Assembly: GCA_030528565.1 (NCBI GenBank)
Contig: JAUMYP010000004.1
Span: 1 to 64,000, forward strand
Direction: 5' to 3'
DNA: 64,000 nucleotides
Origin: Pseudomonadota bacterium
GTDB lineage: Bacteria; Pseudomonadota; Gammaproteobacteria; Xanthomonadales; Xanthomonadaceae
The notes beneath the pieces are model-generated. The model was not told where the DNA came from, searched no databases, and worked only from the letters and a program-made list of their open reading frames with translations. Below are positions 53,676 to 62,621 of the stretch, piece by piece. The translations under genes and the position numbers were made by a program. Position 1 is the stretch's first letter. Each line of letters begins with the position of its first letter.

Positions 53676-56398
53676 GCGGCATTCTCCTTTTGTTCGCGGG
53701 GCGGCGCTGGCGCCAGATAGCCCACTACCGTGCACAGCAAGCCATACACAATGAACGAGCCAATGCCGAGCAGGTTGCCCAGATGCTGGCGGTCAATCAA
53801 CAGCAGCTTGAGCAGCACCAGCCCCATCAGCAGCGCCCCCATCAGCCACAGGCCGCGATGACTGCGGCGCGAACCGGCCACCCAGGCAGCCATGCCCAGC
53901 ACGCTCCAGAGCACGGTCAGGCTGGTCTGCGCCAGGGAGAAGTGGAGCATCTGCACGCCCCATGGCAGGCCACCCCAGTGATGGGTACTGCGCAAGACCA
54001 TTTGGCTCACCCAGAGCAGCGCCAGCACGCCCAATGATATCTGCGCCCACCGCCCCAGCCGGTAACGGCGCTGGCCATCGACCAGCAACAACAGGGCAAG
54101 AAGCTGCAACAGCTCCAGGGGATTGAGCAGCGCAATCCACGGCAGCGGCGCGGCCTTGCCCAGACTCAGAAAACCAAGCGCAAACCCGAGCACCACCGGC
54201 ACCGCCAGCGCCGCAACCAGTCGCGGCCGCCAGGCGGCGAATGCAGCGCCCAGGGGCTGCATCACCACCCTGCCAGCACGCAGCGCCACTGCCAGTGCCG
54301 CCAGCCATGGCAGGAAGTAAAGGGCAAAAATCCAGCCGTTATCCAGATTCCGCCCGCTACCCAGGCTGGACAGCCCCAGGCTCAGCAACAGCGGCCAGCT
54401 CAACCACCACAGCAGCTGCGACCCGCCAGCTTCGGGCAATGCACTGCCACGCAGCGCCTGCAAACTGCGCCAGCCGAGCACGCCATGAACCAGCCAAGCC
54501 AGCCCGGTCAGGCCCAATACCCGTATATCCAGGGTAAACGCCGACAGATTCAGCAGCAGCACCATCAGCAGTGCCAGCGGCACGGTAAGCGCCAGCGCCC
54601 GGCCCTGCCAACGCCGGAAAGCCTCGGCAGCAAGCCAGGCAGTGCTGCTCGCCAGCAGCAGCTGCCAGGCCAGACGCGCAACAGCACCATCTGCAAACCA
54701 GGCGATTTCCGCTGCCCAGGTGCCCAGCCAGTGATACAGCCCCCAGCCATACAGCAGCACGGCCAGCAGCACACGCTGCCGACGCCACAGCAGCAAGGCA
54801 CTGCTGAAACCCGCCACTGCCAATATCAGCCCACCCATTGCCAGGGCGTTCAATACCGGCCATGCCATGGCTGCGTTCAACCCGTCACCATATTGCATGC
54901 CGCGCAGGCTGGCATCGCTACGCGCTCCCCAGTGCAGCAAGGCGGCAACAAGCTGCAGGCCAAGGCCGGCATACAGCGGCAGGGCACGTTGCTGCCGCAA
55001 GCCAAACCAAACCAGCAGCGCGCCCTCCACCGCCAGCAATGCACCACTGACCCTGGCCGAGAACGCCAGCGGAATTGCCAGGGTGACAAAGCCCGTTGCC
55101 AGCAAGACATAAGCATCAAACAGCACCCGGTAACGCGCATGGCCGCGCAGCCATGCGCCCAGCAGCGCATAGATGGCTGCCACAGCAACGGCGACAAAGG
55201 CCAGCGACATCCGTTCAGCGGACATCAGCCCTGCCTGCAATGAAAACGCCAGCAGTGGCGTGGCAAACAGCAGCAGCCCATTGATGACATCCCCGCGTAC
55301 CGGCAACTGCCGGCGGGCGTGCAGTACCGGCATCAGGAGATAGATAAGGAAGAACAGCACTAGAAACGTCTGCGCACTGGCATACAACTCCGGCCGGTAG
55401 CTCAATACGGCCCAAAGTATTCCGATGCCCCAAGTGAACACGAAGCCCAGCAGCATCAATACCCGCCACGGTTTTAGCCAGACCACGCCAAAAATCGCCA
55501 GATTGAGGATGGCGTAATAGGTAAACAAGACCACATGATTGCCACTCCCCGAAGACAGCCAGAGCGGCGCGCAGAAACCTGCCAGCGTTGCCAGAATCGC
55601 CAGCGTGCGCGAATCCTGCAACACCGCCAAGACCCCGGCAGCAGCAATCAGCGCCACACTCAATGCAAAAGCCAGCTCCAGTGGCAACACGCCATACATT
55701 TTGCTGGCGGCAAAAATGGTCAGCAGCAGGGCGCCAATCGCCCCGCCTTGCAGCGCCAGCGCAAACTGCGGCCTGCGCGCGCGTTGCCGCCAGCCAAATA
55801 CCACGGCAGCACTTGCCACAGCGGCCACCCCGGCAAGGCGCAGTTCGATGGGCAATTGCACCCAGCCCTGCTGGCCGGCATAGCGCAGCAGAGCCACGAC
55901 CCCGGCCAGCATCACCAGCATGCCGACCTTGACCGGCAGGTTGCCACGGGTAAACCAGTCCTTGATGCCGCCCAGGATTTTTTCCATCACGCCCGGAACC
56001 GCTACGGCAGCCTGGGGGGCAGGCCGCAACGGCGGCGGTGTGGGTATCGGTGTCGCCGCTGCAGGCGGCGCGACATCAGAAAGCGGCGGCGGTACCGCCT
56101 GCCTGGCAGTGACTGCTTCACGGGCAAAAACCGCAGGCGGCCCATCATCTGTTTCGGCTATCGCAGCCGCGCCGACGCCGGACGGCAGCGGCGCGCCTTC
56201 AGTCTGCGGCAGCGGTTCTGTCACAGCCTCTGGCGATAGCTGACCCGGCGGCCAATGCGCCTGAAGCTCGGCAAGCTGTCGCTCGACCTGGCTCAGCCTG
56301 CGCTTTAGGCCGCTGACCGAGAGCAGTGCAGCAATCAACAGAACCGGCACACTGAGTACAAGTACAGCCAGCACCAGAAAAATCAGCCCTGTTTTCAT
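53672..56398 (-). CDS. DUF2339 polytopic membrane protein
   Basis: This 908-residue protein has an N-terminal span and helix, a Pro/Ala-rich linker (about 45-130), then more than 20 hydrophobic segments in the DUF2339 pattern with GGIKDWFTRGNLPVKVGMLVM preceding the first. It is translationally coupled to DUF3999. A role in envelope polymer transport has been suggested for such large multi-pass proteins; here it is unknown. Confidence 0.82.
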   Translation of the reverse strand: MKTGLIFLVLAVLVLSVPVLLIAALLSVSGLKRRLSQVERQLAELQAHWPPGQLSPEAVTEPLPQTEGAPLPSGVGAAAIAETDDGPPAVFAREAVTARQAVPPPLSDVAPPAAATPIPTPPPLRPAPQAAVAVPGVMEKILGGIKDWFTRGNLPVKVGMLVMLAGVVALLRYAGQQGWVQLPIELRLAGVAAVASAAVVFGWRQRARRPQFALALQGGAIGALLLTIFAASKMYGVLPLELAFALSVALIAAAGVLAVLQDSRTLAILATLAGFCAPLWLSSGSGNHVVLFTYYAILNLAIFGVVWLKPWRVLMLLGFVFTWGIGILWAVLSYRPELYASAQTFLVLFFLIYLLMPVLHARRQLPVRGDVINGLLLFATPLLAFSLQAGLMSAERMSLAFVAVAVAAIYALLGAWLRGHARYRVLFDAYVLLATGFVTLAIPLAFSARVSGALLAVEGALLVWFGLRQQRALPLYAGLGLQLVAALLHWGARSDASLRGMQYGDGLNAAMAWPVLNALAMGGLILAVAGFSSALLLWRRQRVLLAVLLYGWGLYHWLGTWAAEIAWFADGAVARLAWQLLLASSTAWLAAEAFRRWQGRALALTVPLALLMVLLLNLSAFTLDIRVLGLTGLAWLVHGVLGWRSLQALRGSALPEAGGSQLLWWLSWPLLLSLGLSSLGSGRNLDNGWIFALYFLPWLAALAVALRAGRVVMQPLGAAFAAWRPRLVAALAVPVVLGFALGFLSLGKAAPLPWIALLNPLELLQLLALLLLVDGQRRYRLGRWAQISLGVLALLWVSQMVLRSTHHWGGLPWGVQMLHFSLAQTSLTVLWSVLGMAAWVAGSRRSHRGLWLMGALLMGLVLLKLLLIDRQHLGNLLGIGSFIVYGLLCTVVGYLAPAPPREQKENAA

Positions 56399-56454
56399 TA
56401 GTCACCCCCGATTGGCTCGCAGCCGCACACTAGCGCGCCGCATGGGTCGCAGGC

Positions 56455-56480
56455 AAGAGAAAGCCCCGCAATGCGGGGCC
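56455..56480 (-). terminator. Rho-independent terminator after gapA
   Basis: A 7-bp GC stem (56464-56470 with 56474-56480) with a 3-base loop is followed on the minus strand by TTTCTCTT. It ends gapA. Confidence 0.75.
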
Positions 56481-56498
56481 TCTCCAGTCAAACTTCGC

Positions 56499-57545
<1,047 letters not shown>

Positions 57546-57607
57546 TTAGCAAATTCACAGTTGTTTCCCCGCCATTCAGCTACCCATCGCCATGATTTAA
57601 CGGAATT

Positions 57608-57621
57608 TTGATTTTCATCAA
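57608..57621 (+). promoter_or_regulatory. Perfect FNR/ANR box upstream of ompW
   Basis: TTGAT-TTTC-ATCAA is an exact match to the FNR/ANR consensus. Its centre (57614.5) places a class II start near 57656, where CATCAT (57644-57649) sits at the -10 position. ompW begins at 57689. This supports activation of ompW under low oxygen. It could also affect gapA, which diverges. Confidence 0.75.
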
Positions 57622-57688
57622 TCATGCTGCCGCGAACACTTGGCATCATGAACCCCATTCACCTTTCACCCTTTAATCAGGAGAAATC

Positions 57689-58315
57689 ATGATGATTCGC
57701 AAGATTGCACCGCTGGCCGCCGCCGCTGCCCTGTTTGTGGCCGCCCCGGCCTTTGCCCAGTCCAAGGGCGAATTCACCCTGGGCGTGGGCGCCCACCAGG
57801 TCGCCCCGAAGTCCAATAACGGCAAGCTGGCCGGCAACACCCTGGCCGTGGATGTGGGCAACAACATCCGCCCGACCATCACCGGCGAATACTTCATCGC
57901 TGACAACCTTGGCATTGAAGTCATCGCCGCGCTGCCGTTCCAGCACGATATCAACATCAAGGGGCTGGGCAAGGTCGGCACCACCAAGCACCTGCCGCCG
58001 ACCCTGAGCGTGCAGTACCACTTCGGTGAAGTGGACGGCAAAATCAAGCCGTTCGTCGGCGCTGGCGTGAACTTCACCTGGTTCTACGGCGAAAAGACCC
58101 ACGGCGGCCTGGCAGGCAATGAGCTGCGTCTTGGCAACTCCTGGGGTGCCGCCCTGCATGCGGGCGTGGACTTCGCGCTCAGCGAAAACAGCGCCATCCG
58201 TGTGGATGCCCGCTGGATTGACATCGACACCAAGGTCAAGCTGAACAAGGCGCCGATTGGCACTGTCAATGTTGACCCGCTGGTGTACGGCGCTTCTTAC
58301 GTGATGAAGTTCTAA
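57689..58315 (+). CDS. ompW: Outer membrane protein OmpW
   Basis: The 208-residue precursor has a signal peptide (about 1-23, ending AFAQ) and eight beta strands typical of OmpW, with VGAGVNFTWFYGEKT and a C-terminal Phe. OmpW is a hydrophobic channel. AGGAG precedes the ATG. A perfect FNR box lies 68 bp upstream and a strong terminator lies downstream. Confidence 0.92.
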   Translation: MMIRKIAPLAAAAALFVAAPAFAQSKGEFTLGVGAHQVAPKSNNGKLAGNTLAVDVGNNIRPTITGEYFIADNLGIEVIAALPFQHDINIKGLGKVGTTKHLPPTLSVQYHFGEVDGKIKPFVGAGVNFTWFYGEKTHGGLAGNELRLGNSWGAALHAGVDFALSENSAIRVDARWIDIDTKVKLNKAPIGTVNVDPLVYGASYVMKF

Positions 58316-58336
58316 TCGGACTGCCATTCACCACGA

Positions 58337-58372
58337 CAAGGCCATGCCGGAAACGGCATGGCCTTGTTTTTG
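58337..58372 (+). terminator. Rho-independent terminator after ompW
   Basis: A perfect 13-bp stem (58337-58349 with 58354-58366) closes a GAAA loop and is followed by TTTTTGG. Strong terminator. Confidence 0.9.
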
Positions 58373-58386
58373 GCTGCGGAACAGGC

Positions 58387-58968
58387 TCAGCAGTGCTGCT
58401 GCCCGCCATCCTGGCAGCGCGCAGCCAGGGCAGCCTGCACCGCAGTTTCGGTGCTCTTCATCCCGGCCTTGCGGCCAAGCTCAAGTGCGGCGGCCTGTTC
58501 CTGACCTTCGTTCAATGCCGCCATCAGCGCCAACAGGCCACCGGCGCGATTGGCGCTGCCACAGTGCAGCAATACCGGGCCATCGGCATCCTTCAGCAAC
58601 TGATGCAGGCGTGCGGCGTTGTCGGCATTGATGGCGCTGCCATCTGCAATCGGCAGCTCCAGGTACTTCATCCCGGCGGCAGTGACTTCCGCCCGTTCAT
58701 CACGCCCGGCCAGCTCATCCGGGCCGCGCATATTGACGACCGTGGTGATGCCTTGGGCGGCAAAAGCCTGCCAGTCCTGCGCCGCAGGCTGGCCTGCGCT
58801 GTAAACCCCTGCGCGCGGGTTGAATACCGGAATACTCACGCTGCTGGCGCTCCCTGCCTGATGGATGACAGCGGGCGCCGCTGCCTGCTCACGCTTCGGG
58901 GGGTCAACACAGGCGCTCAGGGACAACAGCGCCGGGGCCAGCAGGCCAAGCCGGATTGCATGCTTCAC
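58387..58968 (-). CDS. Dual-specificity-type phosphatase lipoprotein (CX5R)
   Basis: The 193-residue precursor has a lipobox (LSAC, Cys near 19), then a BLH-type tyrosine-phosphatase fold with VVNMRGPDE and the active-site loop HCGSANRAG (Cys-x5-Arg). Start is GTG 58968 with AGGAG upstream. It lies 10 bp after the haem protein gene and is divergent, with that gene, from the sulfur module. The substrate is unknown. Confidence 0.78.
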   Translation of the reverse strand: MKHAIRLGLLAPALLSLSACVDPPKREQAAAPAVIHQAGSASSVSIPVFNPRAGVYSAGQPAAQDWQAFAAQGITTVVNMRGPDELAGRDERAEVTAAGMKYLELPIADGSAINADNAARLHQLLKDADGPVLLHCGSANRAGGLLALMAALNEGQEQAAALELGRKAGMKSTETAVQAALAARCQDGGQQHC

Positions 58969-58978
58969 ACGATTCTCC

Positions 58979-59608
58979 TCAATTGGAAACAACAGGGTCA
59001 GATGGTACTTCCACCCAGAGTGCACCGCGCAAGTCACCTGCCTCAAAGCCGGTCGCGGTATCTTCGGGATAGTTTCTGGCCAGGGCATCACGCACTGGCC
59101 CTGCCAGTTGTTTGCCGTGGCAGGCCAGACAGGCAGGCTGCACTTCGATGGCTTTCATCATGCGCAGGGCGATGCCTTCGGGCAGCTGTTCGCTACTGCT
59201 ATGGACAAGCTCGGCCACCGGCGTGGATGCCGCACGCGCCTGAAAGTCGGCCAGCACCCCGGCCTGCCAGCCTTCAATGGCATTAGCCCGGTTGCGCACC
59301 TTGCCCGCTACCGGGATGCGGCCAATGGCCACGCCATGCTCATCGGCCACCGCCGCCGCAATCGCGGGCGCCTGTGTCTTGCAAAAATCAATCGCCGCAA
59401 CCGGGCCTTCTGCGCCCATTTTCTGTTTCAGCGCGCTCTGTAGCCGTTCGGAAAACGCCTTGGCGGCCTGCTGGGCACGCTGCCTGGCGGCCATATCCGC
59501 CTGTTCAAGCGGCGCCTGTCCACTCTGCACCGCCTCCACTGTTGCCGTTTTTTCCGCCTGGCAGCCAGCCAATACCGGCAGCAGCAGCCATCCTGCCCAC
59601 GATTTCAT
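58979..59608 (-). CDS. DUF3365 c-type haem-binding lipoprotein
   Basis: The 209-residue precursor has a lipobox (LAGC, Cys near 14) and the c-type haem motif CLACH near 167, within the DUF3365 region. DUF3365 occurs as a sensor domain and in single-haem proteins. It may sense redox or gases in the periplasm. Start 59608 was chosen for AAGGTG upstream; a Met 5 codons earlier is the alternative. It is divergent from the rhodanese-bigR operon. Confidence 0.78.
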   Translation of the reverse strand: MKSWAGWLLLPVLAGCQAEKTATVEAVQSGQAPLEQADMAARQRAQQAAKAFSERLQSALKQKMGAEGPVAAIDFCKTQAPAIAAAVADEHGVAIGRIPVAGKVRNRANAIEGWQAGVLADFQARAASTPVAELVHSSSEQLPEGIALRMMKAIEVQPACLACHGKQLAGPVRDALARNYPEDTATGFEAGDLRGALWVEVPSDPVVSN

Positions 59609-59620
59609 CAAATCACCTTG

Positions 59621-59650
59621 CATAAGAAAAATCTTAATTAAGTGTATCAT
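59621..59650. promoter_or_regulatory. AT-rich divergent promoter region with palindrome CTTAATTAAG
   Basis: In otherwise GC-rich DNA, a 30-bp AT-rich island holds the 10-bp palindrome CTTAATTAAG (59633-59642) and TATCAT (59645-59650), a possible -10 box for the rhodanese gene. The 71-bp gap must serve both directions. It is the best candidate operator for the BigR-like repressor. Confidence 0.5.
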
Positions 59651-59679
59651 CCACATCCCCTGCCAATGAGGAGCCCACC

Positions 59680-60039
59680 ATGTCCATGACTGCCGCCGAA
59701 CTGGTCGCCCAGGCCAGACTGCGTATCCGTGAAATCTCGCCTGCGGATTTTCATCGTGACAATGCAGCCGCACTGCTGGTTGATGTGCGCGAGCCTGCCG
59801 AATTTGCTGCCGGTCATATTGAAGGCGCCATCAATATCCCGCGCGGTGTGCTGGAGTTCCAAATCGGCGCCCATCCTGCCGCCGGGCAGGATGCCAGAAT
59901 CGTGCTGTATTGCCGCACTGGCGGGCGCGCTGCCCTGGCGGCGGACAGCCTGCAACAGCTTGGCTTTACCGATGTGCACTCGATAAGCGGCGGCTTTGAG
60001 GACTGGACTGCGGCCAAACTGCCCATCGTCCTGCCATGA
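59680..60039 (+). CDS. Rhodanese-domain sulfurtransferase
   Basis: The 119-residue protein is one rhodanese domain with DVREPAEFAAGHIEGAINIP and active-site loop CRTGGRA. It moves sulfane sulfur to acceptors. It is first in the operon, preceding the BigR-like repressor by a 4-base overlap, with GAGGAG upstream. It supplies the rhodanese activity that Blh fusions carry elsewhere. Confidence 0.88.
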   Translation: MSMTAAELVAQARLRIREISPADFHRDNAAALLVDVREPAEFAAGHIEGAINIPRGVLEFQIGAHPAAGQDARIVLYCRTGGRAALAADSLQQLGFTDVHSISGGFEDWTAAKLPIVLP

Positions 60040-60353
60040 GCGCAGCGGACGAAGCCGCAATACAGGCGCATGTGGGCGAGGCCACGGCATTATTGAAGGC
60101 GCTGGCCAATGAAAACCGCCTGATGCTGCTATGCAGGCTGGTGGAGGGCGAGCAGTCCGTGGGGCAGCTCAATGCCGGCATTGATTTGAGCCAGTCGGCG
60201 CTTTCCCAGCATCTGGCCGTGCTGCGCAGCGAAGGCCTGGTCACTACCCGGCGCCAGGCGCAGACCATCTATTACGCGCTGGTTGATGGCCCGGCCAGAC
60301 ATATCCTCGACACGCTCCACGCTATCTACTGCGCCCCCAAATCCTCCGGTTGA
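60036..60353 (+). CDS. bigR: ArsR-family persulfide-sensing repressor, BigR/SqrR-like
   Basis: The 105-residue winged-helix protein has two cysteines, Cys33 and Cys99, 66 residues apart, as in the redox pair of BigR and SqrR, which form a disulfide or polysulfide bond when exposed to persulfide. The DNA-recognition part is LSQSALSQHLAVLRSEGLV. It lies between rhodanese and Blh-type genes, the known target genes. Derepression by sulfide is expected. Confidence 0.87.
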   Translation: MSAADEAAIQAHVGEATALLKALANENRLMLLCRLVEGEQSVGQLNAGIDLSQSALSQHLAVLRSEGLVTTRRQAQTIYYALVDGPARHILDTLHAIYCAPKSSG

Positions 60354-60358
60354 CGCTC

Positions 60359-61225
60359 ATGCACGCTCAAGTACACCCGTTTTTCCATGACGATAGCAAT
60401 ACTTGGAGCTATATCGTCAGCGACCCGGCCAGCGGGCAGGCCGCCATCATCGACAGCGTGCTGGACTTTGATTTCAAGTCTGGCCGCACCGCCACCACAA
60501 GCGCAGAAAAATTGCTGGCGCATATTGCCCAGCATCGGCTGCATGTGGCATGGCTGCTGGAAACCCATGCCCATGCCGACCATTTTTCTGCCGCCCACTG
60601 GCTGAAAAGCCGGCATTTCCCGCAGGCCAAAATCGCCATTGGCGAAGGCATTGCCCGCGTGCAAAAAACTTTCCGGCCGATATTCAACCTGGGCGAGCAT
60701 TTCCCGGTGGATGGCTCGCAGTTTGACCATCTGTTCGCCGCAGGCGAGCGTTTTGCCATCGGCGCGCTACAGGCCGAAGTCATTCCGGTGCCGGGACATA
60801 CCAATGACAGCAATGCCTTCCTGATTGGCGATGCACTGTTTGCCGGCGACTCGCTGTTCATGCCCGATGGCGGCACTGCACGCTGCGATTTTCCCGGCGG
60901 CGATGCCGCCACCCTGTATCGCTCCATCCAGCGGCTATATGCCCTGCCTGATGCCACCCGGGTATTTGTCTGCCATGACTATGCGCCGGGCGGGCGCGAG
61001 TTCCGCTGCCAGACCAGCATTGGCGAGCAAAAACTTGGCAATATCCATGTGCGCGCCGATACGCAAGAGGCCGAGTTTGTCGCCATGCGCACGGCTCGTG
61101 ATGCCAGCCTGGCAATGCCGCGCCTGCTGCTGCCTGCGGTGCAGGTCAACATCCGCGCCGGCGCCCTGCCCGAAGCGGAAAGCAACGGCGTGCGCTATCT
61201 GAAAATCCCGCTGGATACCCTGTAA
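60359..61225 (+). CDS. blh: Persulfide dioxygenase, metallo-beta-lactamase fold (Blh/ETHE1-like)
   Basis: The 288-residue protein has the metal-binding THAHADH motif, PGHTNDSN, GDSLFMPDGGTARCDFPGG and a C-terminal His region, as in persulfide dioxygenases that oxidise glutathione persulfide to sulfite. The Blh name comes from the BigR operon of Xylella. ATG 60359 is used; a TTG at 60350 overlapping the bigR stop is also possible. No clear ribosome site precedes either. Confidence 0.86.
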   Translation: MHAQVHPFFHDDSNTWSYIVSDPASGQAAIIDSVLDFDFKSGRTATTSAEKLLAHIAQHRLHVAWLLETHAHADHFSAAHWLKSRHFPQAKIAIGEGIARVQKTFRPIFNLGEHFPVDGSQFDHLFAAGERFAIGALQAEVIPVPGHTNDSNAFLIGDALFAGDSLFMPDGGTARCDFPGGDAATLYRSIQRLYALPDATRVFVCHDYAPGGREFRCQTSIGEQKLGNIHVRADTQEAEFVAMRTARDASLAMPRLLLPAVQVNIRAGALPEAESNGVRYLKIPLDTL

Positions 61226-61246
61226 CCCTTTAGTCAAGGTGAAATC

Positions 61247-61678
61247 ATGATGACTTCTTTCACGCCCTGGCCAGCACTGCTTGGCGGCGCATTGATTGGG
61301 CTGGCCGCGCTGCTGTTGCTGGCCGGTATTGGACGCATTGCCGGCATCAGCGGCATCCTGAACAACGCCCTGGAAAGCCGCGAGGGACGCGGCTGGCGAA
61401 TGCTGTTTTTGCTTGGGCTTATCATCGGTGTGGCGCTGCCTGCACTGTTGGGTCAAGTGCAATACCAGGCTTCTCCGGCCAATTGGCCACTGCTGATTCT
61501 GGCCGGTTTTCTGGTCGGCTTTGGCACCCGCCTTGGCAATGGCTGCACCAGCGGTCACGGTATCTGCGGCCTGGCGCGGCTTTCACCACGCTCATTGCTT
61601 GCCGTGCTGACCTTTATGGGCGCTGGTTTCATCACCGTGTATCTGCTGCGTCATGTCCTGCAAGGAGGCTTGTCATGA
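61247..61678 (+). CDS. pmpA: YeeE/YedE-type sulfur transporter half, first subunit
   Basis: The 143-residue protein has about four membrane spans and the motif GNGCTSGHGICGLARLS, with the Cys typical of the YeeE/YedE family that carries thiosulfate or related sulfur. It follows the dioxygenase gene by 21 bp and overlaps its partner by 4 bases. It likely exports or imports sulfur compounds. Confidence 0.85.
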   Translation: MMTSFTPWPALLGGALIGLAALLLLAGIGRIAGISGILNNALESREGRGWRMLFLLGLIIGVALPALLGQVQYQASPANWPLLILAGFLVGFGTRLGNGCTSGHGICGLARLSPRSLLAVLTFMGAGFITVYLLRHVLQGGLS

Positions 61679-62139
61679 AGCCAATCATTGCCCTCATCGC
61701 CGGTCTGCTGTTTGGCCTTGGCCTTGCCATCTCCGGCATGGCAAACCCGTACAAAGTGCAGAACTTCCTCGACCTGGCCGGTCATTGGGACCCATCACTG
61801 GCACTGGTGATGACTGCGGCGCTTGCCATCACCACCCCCGGCTTCTGGCTGTTGCGCCGCCGTGAGCGCGCCTTCAGTGGCGATGCCATGCCCACACCGG
61901 CCAGCGGCGAAATCAGCAGGCCGCTTCTCATTGGCAGCGCCCTGTTCGGTATCGGCTGGGGCCTGGCGGGCTACTGCCCCGGCCCTGCGGTTGGCAGCCT
62001 GGCCTTTGTCTTGCAGGACGCGCTACAGCAGCTTGGCGGGAATACCAGCAGCTTCAGCAGCCTCAATATCCTGTACTTCATCATCGCCATGCTGGCAGGC
62101 TCGCAACTGGCGCGCCTTATCGGCACCGGCAAGACTTAA
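61675..62139 (+). CDS. pmpB: YeeE/YedE-type sulfur transporter half, second subunit
   Basis: The 154-residue protein has about four spans and a GYCPGPAVGS motif, the second half-site of the YeeE/YedE pair. With PmpA it makes the inverted two-half pore. The start overlaps PmpA as ATGA. The gene end overlaps the convergent lipoprotein by 4 bases. Confidence 0.83.
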   Translation: MKPIIALIAGLLFGLGLAISGMANPYKVQNFLDLAGHWDPSLALVMTAALAITTPGFWLLRRRERAFSGDAMPTPASGEISRPLLIGSALFGIGWGLAGYCPGPAVGSLAFVLQDALQQLGGNTSSFSSLNILYFIIAMLAGSQLARLIGTGKT

Positions 62140-62621
62140 AGCGTTACCGCACGGCCATTGATTTGCCGGAACTCGAAGGTCATTTTTTCCGACCACGGCA
62201 GGGCTTCGGCCTTGCCGTCCTGCCAGCGTATCAGCGGGGAAAAGCGCCAGCGTCCCACGGCTTCGACCACCGCATCAATAAAAGCCTGCGGCACGGCTTC
62301 CTCCCCCATTTCCGGCAGCACATGACTGACCGCGCCTTCCGTATCGACAATCACCCGCACCGTGACGGAAACCGGCGGCAGGCGCGCTGCAAGCAAATGC
62401 CCGGGATACCTGGGCGATGTGTTTTCTGCATCGGCAATAAGCGGCTCAAAACGCACACCGGCTATCGGGTAACGCGCATCCCCAGGCGATTGCTGCACGC
62501 TTTGCCGCACCTGGCCATCAGCCTGCCAGCCCTGCGCCCCGGCTGTAGTCACAAGCGGTTTGCGGCTTGCACAGCCGCAAACCATGACCAGTAGCAACAG
62601 GACGGAAGCGGCGCTGCGCAT
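62136..62621 (-). CDS. TonB C-terminal-domain lipoprotein
   Basis: The 161-residue precursor has a lipobox (MVCGC, Cys near 17) and a TonB_C-like domain with SVTVRVIVDTEGAVSHVL and VGRWRFSPLIRW. It resembles the energy-transducing TonB C-terminus but lacks the Pro-rich arm. It overlaps the M56 gene stop by one base (TAATG) and is probably expressed with it. Function unknown. Confidence 0.68.
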   Translation of the reverse strand: MRSAASVLLLLVMVCGCASRKPLVTTAGAQGWQADGQVRQSVQQSPGDARYPIAGVRFEPLIADAENTSPRYPGHLLAARLPPVSVTVRVIVDTEGAVSHVLPEMGEEAVPQAFIDAVVEAVGRWRFSPLIRWQDGKAEALPWSEKMTFEFRQINGRAVTL

